NCBI GenBank assembly: GCA_035388825.1
Contig: DAOOQQ010000001.1
Location: forward strand, 62,001 to 126,000
Reading direction: 5' to 3'
Source: MWAR01 sp035388825
GTDB taxonomy: Bacteria; Muiribacteriota; Ozemobacteria; Ozemobacterales; Ozemobacteraceae
Length of the DNA: 64,000 nucleotides
Positions 35,346 through 46,953 of the stretch are shown here, piece by piece. The position numbers were made by a program, and so were the translations under genes. Positions within the stretch are counted from its first letter, which is position 1, and the number at the start of each line of letters is the position of its first letter. Under the pieces are notes generated by a model, which worked only from the letters and a program-made list of their open reading frames with translations, did no database searches and had not been told where the DNA came from.

Positions 35346-36302
35346 ATGCGTCGCGCGACAGGGAAGGGACGAATCATCGAAACCCCGGAAGGGCCGCGGG
35401 AGGCCGTCGCCCCTGTCATCCTCTCGGCGAGCCGGTCCACGGACATTCCGGCCTTCTACATCCCCTGGTTGGCGAACCGGTTCCGGGCCGGGCATCTCCG
35501 GTGGGTGAACCCTTTCAACAATCGCAGTCAATATATAAGCCTCGCTGCCGTACGGGCGATCGTGTTCTGGTCGAAGGATCCCCGACCGCTTCTCGCGCTT
35601 CCGAACGCATTGGACGGGGTCGGCTGGTATCTGAGCCATACCCTGAACGGGTACGAAAACGAGGGACTGGAACCCGGGCTGCCTCCGCTGGGAAAGCGGC
35701 TTGCCGCGTTCGAAGCCGTCTCCCGGCTGGTCGGCCCGGCCCGCGTCATCTGGCGGGCGGATCCGCTGGTGCTGCTCGACGAGCTGGGCGTCGACGGGCT
35801 GCTCGAGCGGGTCCGGTCGGTCGCGCGGCGGCTGCGCGGGCTGACGGAACGGCTCGTGTTCAGCTTCGCGGATATTCAGGGGTATCGCCGCGTGGCGCGG
35901 AATATGACGGCCCGAGGCGTGGCCTGGCGGGAGTGGGACGAGCCGTCGATGCGGATCGCTGCTGCCGGTATGGCGGAGATCGGGCGCGAGTTCGGGTTCG
36001 TGGTGAGCAGTTGCGCCGAGACCGTCGATCTCTCGGCTTTTGGGATCCGGCACGGGGCCTGCATCGACGGAGATCTCCTGCGCCGCCTGTTCCCGGGGGA
36101 TGAACGGCTGGTGCGGTTTCTCGACACCGCGCCGAAGGATCCGGGGCAGCGGCCCGCCTGCGGCTGCGTCATGAGCAAGGATATCGGAAGATACAATACG
36201 TGTTCCTGCGGCTGCGTCTACTGCTATGCGAACGTCTCACCTGCCGCCGCGGCCCGGAATGCCAGGCGACATGATCCGGCCGGTGATGCGATCGTTCCCT
36301 GA
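35346..36302 (+). CDS. DUF1848 family iron-sulfur protein
   Basis: 318 residues. The N-terminal SASRSTDIPAFYIPWLANR and the C-terminal MSKDIGRYNTCSCGCVYCYAN are hallmarks of the DUF1848 family. The C-terminal end contains a CxxxCxxC arrangement, the cysteine spacing of radical SAM clusters, placed at the wrong end of the protein compared with classical radical SAM enzymes. An additional pair of cysteines (ACGC) precedes it. The family has no settled function that I know of. Start ATG with GGGAGAG six bases upstream. It is a single-gene unit, divergent from the TPR gene. Confidence 0.85.
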   Translation: MRRATGKGRIIETPEGPREAVAPVILSASRSTDIPAFYIPWLANRFRAGHLRWVNPFNNRSQYISLAAVRAIVFWSKDPRPLLALPNALDGVGWYLSHTLNGYENEGLEPGLPPLGKRLAAFEAVSRLVGPARVIWRADPLVLLDELGVDGLLERVRSVARRLRGLTERLVFSFADIQGYRRVARNMTARGVAWREWDEPSMRIAAAGMAEIGREFGFVVSSCAETVDLSAFGIRHGACIDGDLLRRLFPGDERLVRFLDTAPKDPGQRPACGCVMSKDIGRYNTCSCGCVYCYANVSPAAAARNARRHDPAGDAIVP

Positions 36303-36316
36303 AGGCTTCTTCCGAC

Positions 36317-36345
36317 TTTACAGAGGCGGCGGGGCGGGATACAAT
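36317..36345 (+). promoter_or_regulatory. Promoter of the small secreted protein gene
   Basis: TTTACA (36317-36322), a 17-base GC-rich spacer, and TACAAT (36340-36345), both close to sigma-70 consensus, about 25 bases before the ribosome binding site. Confidence 0.6.
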
Positions 36346-36377
36346 CGGCACACACGTCAAACCGAAGGAGCATCACG

Positions 36378-36929
36378 ATGAAGCGTTTCGCGTTCGTTCT
36401 CATGGCCCTGCTGACCGTCTCCGCCGCCTTCGCGGCCGATCTGGTGGACAACCCCGCATACGGCGTCTGGTCGAAGTTCAAGGTCGGGACCGAGATGAAA
36501 TTCAAGCAGATGTCGGAAGTCGCCAACATGAAGACCGAGAGTGAGATCACCTACAAGCTCGTCGAGCTGACGACCGAAAAGCTCACCGTCGAGATGGGCG
36601 GCTCCTCGATGGTCGCCGGCAACAAGATGGAACTTCCGGCCACCAAGATGGAGTATCCGGCGAAGATCGAGAACGCCAAGGTCGATCCGAAGATGGCCGA
36701 GATGGTCAAGGCTGATGCCAAGACCTCCGAGGAGCAGGTGACGGTTCCGGCCGGGACGTTCAAGTGCCGGGTGATCGAGTCGAAGGTGGCCCAGCAGGGC
36801 ACCGAGGTGACCTCGAAAGTCTGGGCTTCCGACGAAGTGCCGGGCGGTCTCGTGAAGATGGTCACGCTGATGACCGTGCCGATGAAGAGCGAGACGACGA
36901 TGGAGCTCGTGGAAAAGAAACTTCCGTAA
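36378..36929 (+). CDS. Small secreted protein of unknown function
   Basis: 183 residues with a signal peptide (MKRFAFVLMALLTVSAAFA, cut after AFA). The mature part is beta-rich with many Lys, Glu and Thr and a run of short alternating strands, as in lipid-binding or DUF3108-like periplasmic proteins, but I cannot name the family. One cysteine (FKCRVIE) is present. ATG preceded by AAGGAG. Monocistronic: its own promoter lies upstream and a strong hairpin follows the stop. Confidence 0.8.
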   Translation: MKRFAFVLMALLTVSAAFAADLVDNPAYGVWSKFKVGTEMKFKQMSEVANMKTESEITYKLVELTTEKLTVEMGGSSMVAGNKMELPATKMEYPAKIENAKVDPKMAEMVKADAKTSEEQVTVPAGTFKCRVIESKVAQQGTEVTSKVWASDEVPGGLVKMVTLMTVPMKSETTMELVEKKLP

Positions 36930-36945
36930 ATATCAATTAATATAA

Positions 36946-36977
36946 AACGCCCCTTCCGGTTTTCCGGAAGGGGCGTT
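36946..36977. terminator. Bidirectional rho-independent terminator
   Basis: AACGCCCCTTCCGG and CCGGAAGGGGCGTT form a perfect 14-bp stem with a TTTT loop, between two convergent genes. AT-rich flanks on the left give U-runs for the minus strand. Confidence 0.85.
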
Positions 36978-36984
36978 CGTCGTT

Positions 36985-39084
36985 TCAGCGGGCGGGTTTC
37001 AGCCACCGGTCGAACCAGTCGAGGATCTGGCGGAGCCGGTGGATGCGGAGGTCTGCGGGGCCGCTGCGGCTCATGCCGTGACTGGTCGAGGCCGGGTAGC
37101 GGACCAGGCGGCTTGGGATGCCGCGGAGCTGGAGGGCGGTGAACATCTGTTCGGCCTGTTCGATGTTGCAGCGCAGGTCGCCTTCGCTGTGGATGAACAG
37201 GGTCGGGGTGCGGATCGCGCCGGCATACTTGAGCGGGCTCTGGTTCCACAGGTCTTCCGGGCGGTCCCAGGCATTGCCGGGCCAGTACGAGTCGGGGACG
37301 ATCGGGTAGTCGCTGTTGCCGGCCATGCTGACGAGGTTGCTGACGCAGCGGTCCGAGACGGCGGCGGCGAAGGCGTCGGAGTGGCCGATGATCCAGTTCG
37401 TCATGTAGCCGCCGTAGCTGCCGCCCAGCACGCCCATCCGCAGGGAGTCGACGTAGCTGCGCTTCTGCATCCAGCCGATGACGGCCTGCATGTCCTGCCA
37501 GTCGAGATTGCCCCAGTCACCGCAGATGCAGTCGGCGAACTCCTCGCCGTAGCCCTTGCTGCCGCGCGGGTTGGCGTAGACGACGACATAGCCGGCCGCC
37601 GTAAGAGTCTGGAACTCGTGGAAGAACCGGCCGCCGTACTGGGCGTGCGGGCCTCCGTGGATTTCCAGCAGGGCCGGGTACTTCCGGCCGGCGGTGAAGC
37701 CGACGGGTTTCATGACCCAGAGCTGGACGCGGGTGCCGTCGGCCGACTCGACCCAGTGGGCTTCGGGTTTCGAGAGGGGGGCGCCCGAGAGCCGTTCATG
37801 GTTGAACCGGGTCAGGGGGCGGGCGGACAGCCGGCCATCGGGCGATATAATTCCAATTGCTATATCATCTGGGTCGGTCGGGCTCCCTCGCCGCAAGGCA
37901 AGGCGGGTTCCATCGTTCGAAAATCCCCCGAACGAGGCCTGGTCGGGTCCGTCGGTGAGCCACTCGAGCTCGCCTCCGGAGATCGGAACGCGGGCCAGGC
38001 GGCGGGTTCCCTCGATGCCGGCTTCGAACCAGATCTCGCGGGAGTCGGGTGTCCAGTGGATGACGGGATTGAAATCCGCCTCCCGGGTGTCGCTCAGGAC
38101 CGCGGATTCGAGGCAGATGTCGGCGCCCTCGGTCAGGCAGCGCTGGGCGCCGGTGCGCGGATCGACGACGAACAGATGCTGGTTTACCGCGCGCCAGACC
38201 TCCTGACGACCCAGGGTGCCGGTGAAGGCGATCAGGGTGCCGTCGGGTGACCAGGCGATCACGTTCCGCATCCCGTCCGCCTGGGCGGGAATCGGGCGGG
38301 ACCGGCCGGTCTTCGCGTCGACGAGGAGCAGCCGGGTTTTCCAGGGTTTCGTGATCGCCGCCGGATCCTGGTTCGCGATCACGACGAGTTCGCGCCCGTC
38401 GGGCGACCAGTCGAAGCTGCCGATGCCGAGCGGCGCACGGTCGAAGAGCTTTCGGAACGTGCCGCCGGCGGCATCGACCAGATACAGATGGTGGCGAGTA
38501 CCATTGAAATATCCGTCGCCGTCGAGACGGAACCAGAGATCATCCAGGACGCGGGGCGGGGTGCTGAGACCCTTCGTTTCACGCTCCTTGCGCGCCTTTT
38601 CCGTCCAGTCCGGGTCCTGCTCCCGGAACGAGACGGCGATGCTTCGGCCGTCGGGCGACCAGCGGAACTCGCCGATCGAGCCTTCGGGGAAGTTCGTGAG
38701 CTGGATCGCTTCGCCGCCGGTGCGGCTGATCATCCAGAGTTGGGGAGGTGCCTTGTCGCGGGTGCTGACGAAGGCGACGTGGCGGCCGTCGGGGGAGAAG
38801 CGGCCGTGGCCGTCCTTGCCCCCGGAGGTGAACTGACGCGCCGGGGCCCGGCCGTCCGTGGCGACCGTCCAGAGGTTGACGACGGTCCGGTTCTTGTCGT
38901 CGATGTGGCGGCGGGTGAAGAGGATCGTCTCCCCTTCCGGCGAGATCCGGCAGTCCTCGACCAGGACGAGCTTCGACAGATCCTCGGGAGTGAGGGGCTT
39001 TCCCGGGGTGATGCGCTTCACGGCGGGGCGGGAGCCGCCCTTCTTCGGCGCCTTCGGGGACGGTCTGGGGGTCTTGGCGGGCAT
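36985..39084 (-). CDS. S9 family serine peptidase (acylaminoacyl-peptidase/prolyl oligopeptidase type)
   Basis: 699 residues from the ATG preceded by AAAGGAGG; the longer in-frame version has no such site. The N-terminal two-thirds is a WD40-like beta-propeller with repeated SPDG motifs (GRFSPDGRHVAF, EFRWSPDGRSIAV, FDWSPDGREL, AWSPDGTLIAF). The C-terminal alpha/beta hydrolase has the nucleophile in LGGSYGGYMT, the Asp in SEGDLRC and the His in STSHGM, in the usual order. No signal peptide, so cytoplasmic hydrolysis of oligopeptides is likely. It faces the small secreted protein across the shared terminator and is divergent from acetate kinase. Confidence 0.93.
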   Translation of the reverse strand: MPAKTPRPSPKAPKKGGSRPAVKRITPGKPLTPEDLSKLVLVEDCRISPEGETILFTRRHIDDKNRTVVNLWTVATDGRAPARQFTSGGKDGHGRFSPDGRHVAFVSTRDKAPPQLWMISRTGGEAIQLTNFPEGSIGEFRWSPDGRSIAVSFREQDPDWTEKARKERETKGLSTPPRVLDDLWFRLDGDGYFNGTRHHLYLVDAAGGTFRKLFDRAPLGIGSFDWSPDGRELVVIANQDPAAITKPWKTRLLLVDAKTGRSRPIPAQADGMRNVIAWSPDGTLIAFTGTLGRQEVWRAVNQHLFVVDPRTGAQRCLTEGADICLESAVLSDTREADFNPVIHWTPDSREIWFEAGIEGTRRLARVPISGGELEWLTDGPDQASFGGFSNDGTRLALRRGSPTDPDDIAIGIISPDGRLSARPLTRFNHERLSGAPLSKPEAHWVESADGTRVQLWVMKPVGFTAGRKYPALLEIHGGPHAQYGGRFFHEFQTLTAAGYVVVYANPRGSKGYGEEFADCICGDWGNLDWQDMQAVIGWMQKRSYVDSLRMGVLGGSYGGYMTNWIIGHSDAFAAAVSDRCVSNLVSMAGNSDYPIVPDSYWPGNAWDRPEDLWNQSPLKYAGAIRTPTLFIHSEGDLRCNIEQAEQMFTALQLRGIPSRLVRYPASTSHGMSRSGPADLRIHRLRQILDWFDRWLKPAR

Positions 39085-39190
39085 CGGCTGCCCTCCTTTC
39101 GTCTGACTTCGACAAGAGTAACCCAGGCCTGGCGTTTCGAACAACAGGCAGGGCAAACGGGGGCGATTTGGAACGGGGAGCACACGGCCC

Positions 39191-39220
39191 TTGACCTGCG
39201 GAGGGGCATGGACTTATGGT
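39191..39220 (+). promoter_or_regulatory. Possible promoter of the acetate kinase gene
   Basis: TTGACC (39191-39196) and TATGGT (39215-39220) with an 18-base spacer, about 48 bases before the ATG. Confidence 0.45.
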
Positions 39221-39267
39221 TGCATGGCGGCCGAGCACCGAAGGCCGGAACAGGAGAAGGATAAGGA

Positions 39268-40527
39268 ATGGAATGCCGGAAGTCCGATGAAAAGCTGATT
39301 CTGGTTCTCAACTGCGGCAGCAGTTCCCTCAAATACGAAGTGTTCCGCATGCCCCACCGGGAAAGCCTCGGCCGCGGCCTGGTCGAGCGGATCGGGGAGC
39401 CGGTCGGCCGGATCGAGCAGAGCACGCCGGGCGGCAAGTTCGAGCATGAGGAGCCGATTCCCGACCACCGCGCAGCCATGGAGCTGGTGGCGAGCCACCT
39501 GGCCGACGATCACCACGGGATCATCGACGACATCCGCCAGATCACCGGCATCGGCCATCGGGTCGTTCACGGCGGCGAGAAATACGCCTCCTCGGTCGTC
39601 ATCACCGACGACGTGATCGCGACGGTGGAACAGTGCATCGAGCTCGCCCCCCTGCACAATCCGCCGAATCTGACCGGCATCCGCGCGGCGAAGGAACTTC
39701 TGCCCGACGTTCCGCAGGTGGCGGTGTTCGACACGGCCTTCCACCAGACGATGCCGCCCGCGGCCTATATGTATGCGCTTCCGCGGGAGTTCTACGACGA
39801 ATACCGTATCAGGCGCTATGGATTTCATGGAACCAGTCACCGGTATGTGTCTGCGCGGGCGATCGGGCTGATGAAGCGCTCTCCCGAGAACACCAACGTG
39901 ATTTCGGCCCATCTGGGAAACGGCGCCTCGATCACCGCGATCGAGAGCGGGAAGTCCGTCGACACGTCGATGGGGTTCACGCCGCTCGAAGGGCTCATCA
40001 TGGGCACCCGCAGCGGGGACATCGACCCGGCCATTCTCTTCTATCTGAACGACCGGGGCTATACCGCGAAGCAGTTGAACGCGATCCTGAACAAGAAGAG
40101 CGGTCTGCTGGGCCTGTCGGGGATCTCCAACGACCTGCGGGATCTCGAGAAAGCCTCGGAAAACGGCGACCAGGCGGCCACCCAGGCGCTCGAGGCGTAT
40201 GCGCACCGTGTGCGGCACTATGTCGGCGCCTACATGGCGACGCTGGTCAAGGTGGATCTGTTCGTCTTCACCGGCGGCATCGGCCAGCACGGCTGGAGGA
40301 TGCGGGAACGGATTTGCCACCGCCTCGAGAACATCGGCATCTTCATGGATTACGAACTGAACCGGAAGATGGGCTCCCAGGAGGGGATCATCTCCCACCC
40401 CTACTCGCCGACGACCGTGATGGTCGTGCCGACGAACGAGGAGCTGCAGATCGCGCTCGATGTCTGCGATCTCGTTTTCCCCGTGGCCCAGGAGCACAGC
40501 CGCCGCTCGACCGACGTGCGCGTGTAA
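39268..40527 (+). CDS. ackA: Acetate kinase
   Basis: 419 residues, slightly longer than the usual 400. It interconverts acetate plus ATP and acetyl phosphate plus ADP, linking acetyl-CoA metabolism to ATP formation. Family motifs are clear: LVLNCGSSSLKY at the N-terminus, RRYGFHGTSHRYV, HLGNGASITAI and FTGGIGQHG. ATG with AGGAGAAGGATAAGG upstream. No phosphotransacetylase gene is adjacent. A strong hairpin follows the stop. Confidence 0.96.
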   Translation: MECRKSDEKLILVLNCGSSSLKYEVFRMPHRESLGRGLVERIGEPVGRIEQSTPGGKFEHEEPIPDHRAAMELVASHLADDHHGIIDDIRQITGIGHRVVHGGEKYASSVVITDDVIATVEQCIELAPLHNPPNLTGIRAAKELLPDVPQVAVFDTAFHQTMPPAAYMYALPREFYDEYRIRRYGFHGTSHRYVSARAIGLMKRSPENTNVISAHLGNGASITAIESGKSVDTSMGFTPLEGLIMGTRSGDIDPAILFYLNDRGYTAKQLNAILNKKSGLLGLSGISNDLRDLEKASENGDQAATQALEAYAHRVRHYVGAYMATLVKVDLFVFTGGIGQHGWRMRERICHRLENIGIFMDYELNRKMGSQEGIISHPYSPTTVMVVPTNEELQIALDVCDLVFPVAQEHSRRSTDVRV

Positions 40528-40547
40528 GGCATTGGCCACAAACGCGA

Positions 40548-40577
40548 AACCGCCGCTTCCGATCGGAAGCGGCGGTT
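40548..40577. terminator. Terminator between ackA and tRNA-Leu
   Basis: AACCGCCGCTTCC and GGAAGCGGCGGTT form a perfect 13-bp stem around GATC, with a short T-rich flank. It serves the convergent acetate kinase and tRNA genes. Confidence 0.75.
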
Positions 40578-40585
40578 CGTTTCGG

Positions 40586-40669
40586 TGCCGGAAGTCGGGG
40601 TCGAACCGACACGCCATCGCTGGCGCGGGATTTTGAGTCCCGTGCGTCTGCCAATTCCGCCATTCCGGC
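40586..40669 (-). tRNA. tRNA-Leu(CAA)
   Basis: Read on the minus strand, GCCGGAA pairs with TTCCGGC to form the acceptor stem. The anticodon arm CGGGA-CTCAAAA-TCCCG gives anticodon CAA. A long variable arm (CGCCAGCGATGGCG) and the GGTTCGACCCC T-arm identify it as a class II leucine tRNA reading UUG. The gene ends in ACC, so the full CCA end is not encoded. Confidence 0.93.
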
Positions 40670-40763
40670 AACACCCAGAGAATAGCACAGGAAGGGCGTT
40701 CCTGGCAATCCGTCCTTTGGACCGTCATACCGGCAGGCCACAGGGTGATAGAACGTGTGATCG

Positions 40764-43921
<3,158 letters not shown>

Positions 43922-43925
<4 letters not shown>

Positions 43926-45253
43926 TCCTGAACCTGTGCTCCTGACATGGTGTTCTCAACGATAGATTCTGCATTCGTAACGCTAAGTTCCCCGCTCAAC
44001 AGCTTCGGAAGGAGCGTATCGCGGAGGGTAGCGAGAGTGCGAGATTCTAGGATATTGGTGAAAGCCTTGTCGAATATTGGGGCAATGTTCCGGTCAAATG
44101 CGGCAAGCACTGCCTTGTTTGGCACGCACACGAGCAAGCGTTTCATGTCGGCAATTGTGACGTGACCGAGGCCTGTGGTCTGCTTGTTCCTCGCCGTCTC
44201 CACCAACACTGGGCGCAGGTATTGTAGGGTGTAATAGACGAAGCGCTTTTCCGCTACTGTCTGTGAAATCACCTTGAAGATGTGCTGATTCAGCAATCCG
44301 CGGCCACCACTCCACAAAAAGGCTTCGAGTGACGTATCCGGACTACCAGACCACGAATAGAGCAAGTCCCCAGTGTCAATTATTTTGTCCGAGTCCCCGT
44401 CTCGTTGACACCACTTCGTTTGACCACTGATCCCTTCTTTTAGCTCAGCTATCTTGATGACAGGCAGACCTTCTCCTGCGCCACAGAAGTCTTCACTTCT
44501 GAATGCTGCCCCATTTACCCACTGTGCCATGTCGTAGAGAGGAATTGCATCCCAACCAGTCGGAATATGCCCTAGTGGCGAGCAGTGAAAAGAGTCGGGA
44601 AATAACGCGGCGGTTTCGGCGTTCATTCCGGCGGGTGGTCTGCCGTCGAGTTTGGCGCGAACGGGGTCGAAATCCACGAACCAGCTCTGGAACAGGGCTC
44701 TCGCCATCCCCGCCAGCGTCTCATTCATCCGCCGGTTCAGTTCTATCTTGTCATCTATAGTACCGAGGATATGAGCGATTGCCTTTTGGACATCGAGAGG
44801 TGGTAATCGAAGTGGGAATTTTGGAAACTCTATCAATGCGATACGATCCACAGTGCTCCCGTGAATCGTACGCTCTCGAATTACCTCTTGAAATTCTGGT
44901 CCGAGATAATAATAAAGAAGAAATCGGCTGTCTACTTGCCTGAGATCCGGGCGCATAAGTGCCATGCGACGCCCAAGACAGCAGCGTAACCCATTTGGAA
45001 TGAGTGCTGCTTCTCCCAGCTTGGTCTCGTAAGAAAAAACAACATCTCCAGGACGTGGAGTGACCCGGCGAGTCCATTTCAGAAAGTCCTCTTCAGAAAG
45101 ATGCTCTAATCCGCCAAGGTCAATGCGACCTTTATTGAGGCTTGTGATGCCAAGAAATATTGGTCCAGCATCAGTTTTCGCTGGTGTGGCATGAGGACCA
45201 TCGAAAACTTCACAGACTTCTGCGATTGTTGTATCACGCAATATAGACGTCAT
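43922..45253 (-). CDS. hsdS: Type I restriction-modification specificity subunit
   Basis: 443 residues with two target-recognition domains, each followed by a conserved helix (IAHILGTIDDKIELNRRMNETLAGMARALF split as IAHILGTIDDKIELN and RRMNETLAGM; and FDKAFTNILESRTLATL). LPPLDVQKAIAHIL marks the end of the first domain. The protein reads the bipartite DNA target for both HsdM and HsdR. Its codons are visibly more AT-rich than those of hsdR, as is usual for recognition domains exchanged by recombination. Its ATG lies inside a leftover hsdM 3' end (45234-45368). Confidence 0.93.
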
Positions 45254-45368
45254 AGCCGAGCCCTTTCAGATTCGCCTTGATGGTCTGTTCCAGGCTGGCG
45301 GATTTTTCGAACTGGATCTGGAGATAACCGACGAGGCGGCCCCTCTTGCCTTCGAGAGTTCTGCTCAC
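45234..45368 (-). pseudogene. Leftover 3' end of an hsdM gene
   Basis: In the frame overlapping the hsdS start, 44 codons translate to LEGKRGRLVGYLQIQFEKSA...LEQTIKANLKGLGY, closely matching the end of intact HsdM (FEAKMTRLVADLQGQFEESA...LEQAIKANLKRLGY). A TAA precedes it in frame, then AAAGGG and a GTG, so a 44-residue peptide could still be made and couple translation to hsdS. The DNA is clearly similar to 47021-47130. This marks the original hsdM-hsdS junction. Confidence 0.82.
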
Positions 45369-45584
45369 TCTGAATTCCCTTTAACCGGCAGTTCGAATGT
45401 CCATCGTTCGAGCTGATTGCCACGTATCAAGTCATCTCCAATTACCGATTCGGAAGACAGTGTCTCCCGAAATCACAGCGGATCATACGACATCATATCA
45501 TTTATTGATTGTGGGAACTTTGTATCCGGATCGTCTCGGTAACTGCGAGAAACGATGTGTTCGGGTGCGTGATCAGAAGGGGTT

Positions 45585-45908
45585 TCAGGGGATAGCCAGT
45601 TGGGTTTTGATCGCTTTTTCGATTTTGGTCAGGTCCTCTTTGTCCAAGATTCCCATTCTGGAGGTGAGGCGGGCCTTGCTCACAGTGGCGATCTGGTCGG
45701 CCATGGCTTTGCGCTGCTGGCCGTTCAAAATCACATACGCCTCGCTGGGATACAAATGATCGATATTGCTCGTTATAGGAACGACCTGGACCCGGTTCAG
45801 ATACTTGTTCGATGCATCATTGCTGACGATGACGGCTGGCCTGATTTTCCGGATCTCCCCGCCGATCGACGGGTCGAAATTCACATGCCAGACTTCACCG
45901 CGATTCAT
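45585..45908 (-). CDS. MazF/PemK-type toxin (endoribonuclease)
   Basis: 107 residues. The start MNRGEVWHVNFDPSIGGEIRKIRPAVIVSND (seen as RGEVWHVNFDP and RPAVIVSND) is the MazF/PemK signature; the middle has VVPITSNI and the end ADQIATVSKARL. The family cleaves mRNA at short sequences and is held inactive by the partner antitoxin. The gene overlaps the upstream antitoxin by 14 bases. It sits between hsdM and hsdS on the same strand. About 215 bp after its stop, before the hsdM remnant, hold no gene that I can support. Confidence 0.92.
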   Translation of the reverse strand: MNRGEVWHVNFDPSIGGEIRKIRPAVIVSNDASNKYLNRVQVVPITSNIDHLYPSEAYVILNGQQRKAMADQIATVSKARLTSRMGILDKEDLTKIEKAIKTQLAIP

Positions 45909-46125
45909 CGTCGTGGTCTCCCATCACCCCATCTGCCCAGTCGAGAGCCTCGGCTTCACGCTTTTTGTCCTTCGCCATCTTCCTGTATTCGTTTTCGAGG
46001 GCGGTGTCCAATACGTGCGGCCTCAGCAGCGATTCGATGAACTGGCTGATGTTGCCGCGCCCGATCACCCGGTGCAACCCCTCGTAGATGTCCTCATTGA
46101 TCGTAATGGTGAGCTTCTTCTGCAT
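45895..46125 (-). CDS. Ribbon-helix-helix antitoxin, MazE-like
   Basis: 76 residues from the ATG of MQKKLTITINEDIYEGLHRV, chosen because GAGGTG lies seven bases before it (an in-frame ATG three codons earlier lacks a site). The N-terminal 45 residues fit a ribbon-helix-helix DNA-binding domain (beta strand KLTITI, then two helices). The acidic, charged C-terminus (EALDWADGVMGDHDDESR) is the usual toxin-binding tail. It should neutralise the overlapping MazF-type toxin and repress its own promoter via the palindrome just upstream. Confidence 0.85.
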   Translation of the reverse strand: MQKKLTITINEDIYEGLHRVIGRGNISQFIESLLRPHVLDTALENEYRKMAKDKKREAEALDWADGVMGDHDDESR

Positions 46126-46137
46126 GACAATCACCTC

Positions 46138-46156
46138 ATACGTATAGTATACGTAT
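46138..46156. promoter_or_regulatory. Operator palindrome of the MazF/antitoxin operon
   Basis: ATACGTATA-G-TATACGTAT is a perfect 9-bp inverted repeat around one base, 13 bases ahead of the antitoxin ATG. It is a natural site for a dimeric ribbon-helix-helix repressor and its AT-rich arms also supply a -10-like sequence. Confidence 0.7.
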
Positions 46157-46181
46157 TTTCCCGGAAATGCGCAATATTCGA

Positions 46182-46222
46182 TGTGTCCGGGGCAAATGTC
46201 TCCGCAACGCGAAGCTTTTCGG
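46182..46222 (+). repeat. 41-bp imperfect direct repeat, copy A
   Basis: Begins TGTGTCCGGGGCAA and ends AGCTTTTCGG. It matches 46954-46994 at 36 of 41 positions, without gaps. The two copies bracket the BrnT/CopG pair. Confidence 0.8.
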
Positions 46223-46231
46223 ACAAAGGTA

Positions 46232-46507
46232 TCACGCGGCCTTTTTTCTTTTCATCTCTTGAATTTTTTCGGCCAGAAGAATTTTCATCAAGGATTGATA
46301 GGGAACATCGCGAAGATTCGCCAAGACTTTCAAATCATTGATCATTTCTTCGGGCAATCTCAGGGAGATCGTCTTCAAGGTTGGCTTTAAGTTCGGAAAA
46401 ACAGCTATTTGAGAGGTTGACCAATCGGCATAATCGCAAGAGTCGTGGGTTGCCCAAAATTCACGCTCTTCATCTTCGGTTTTAAAATGAGGAATGGTCT
46501 TTTTCAT
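46232..46507 (-). CDS. CopG/BrnA-type antitoxin
   Basis: 91 residues. The N-terminal part has EREFWATHDSCDYADW and VFPNLKPTLKTISLRLPEE, then LANLRDVPYQSLMKILL: the pattern of the CopG-type antitoxin family paired with BrnT toxins, with a ribbon-helix-helix DNA-binding end. A Lys-rich tail (MKRKKAA) closes it. It overlaps the upstream toxin gene by 26 bases in another frame. Toxin first, antitoxin second is the usual BrnTA order. Confidence 0.9.
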   Translation of the reverse strand: MKKTIPHFKTEDEEREFWATHDSCDYADWSTSQIAVFPNLKPTLKTISLRLPEEMINDLKVLANLRDVPYQSLMKILLAEKIQEMKRKKAA

Positions 46508-46814
46508 ATTTTCTGAACTCCTTATGCTCTCGATCAGTCATATCCCTTGCTGATATGACCCGAATCTTATCATTTCGTACCGTGAAGGAAATGAAAAGAT
46601 ATCGCCCCTGCCTGGTTTTCCCCAAACACATGTATCTCATTTCATTTTTGGCATGAGCCGAATCATTGCAAACAACGGTTGGTTCGTTAAAAAAGATCGA
46701 TTCTGACTCGCCTTGTGAAACGTGATGTCGATCCCAGTTTTTCTGTGCGTTACCTTCATCCCAGTCGAACTCGATCGGCTCCGGAAAAAGATGTTTCAAT
46801 GATGGCCTTGTCAT
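46482..46814 (-). CDS. brnT: BrnT family toxin
   Basis: 110 residues. IEFDWDEGNAQKNWDRHHVS, then FNEPTVV, RYMCLGKTRQGRYLFISF and RVISARDMT match the BrnT (DUF497) family, a RelE-like ribonuclease toxin. About 16 residues precede the point where the family normally starts. No ribosome binding site is visible before the ATG, and a consensus promoter would start transcription at or next to that ATG, so translation is either leaderless or begins at the TTG five codons in (AAGG six bases before it). Confidence 0.9.
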   Translation of the reverse strand: MTRPSLKHLFPEPIEFDWDEGNAQKNWDRHHVSQGESESIFFNEPTVVCNDSAHAKNEMRYMCLGKTRQGRYLFISFTVRNDKIRVISARDMTDREHKEFRKYEKDHSSF

Positions 46815-46820
46815 ATTGAC

Positions 46821-46849
46821 ATTATATGTCCAGCATATACAGAAGTCAA
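46821..46849 (-). promoter_or_regulatory. Promoter and operator of the BrnT pair
   Basis: On the minus strand TTGACT (46844-46849), 17 bases, TATAAT (46821-46826): near-perfect sigma-70. The -10 is embedded in the palindrome GACATtatATGTC (46818-46830), a likely autorepression site. Confidence 0.75.
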
Positions 46850-46953
46850 GGATGAACCTGCCCGGTCTCTCTTTAGATCCTTCCCGGATCGGCCCTGGCT
46901 CTTTTCCTTTTTCCGATGTTTTTCATACTGCGCTTTCGTTTCCCGTCATTCAG

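Noticed and set aside
45397..45759. 120-codon plus-strand frame between hsdS and the toxin
   Set aside because: Its second half is antisense to the MazF-type toxin and it has no family motif or ribosome binding site.
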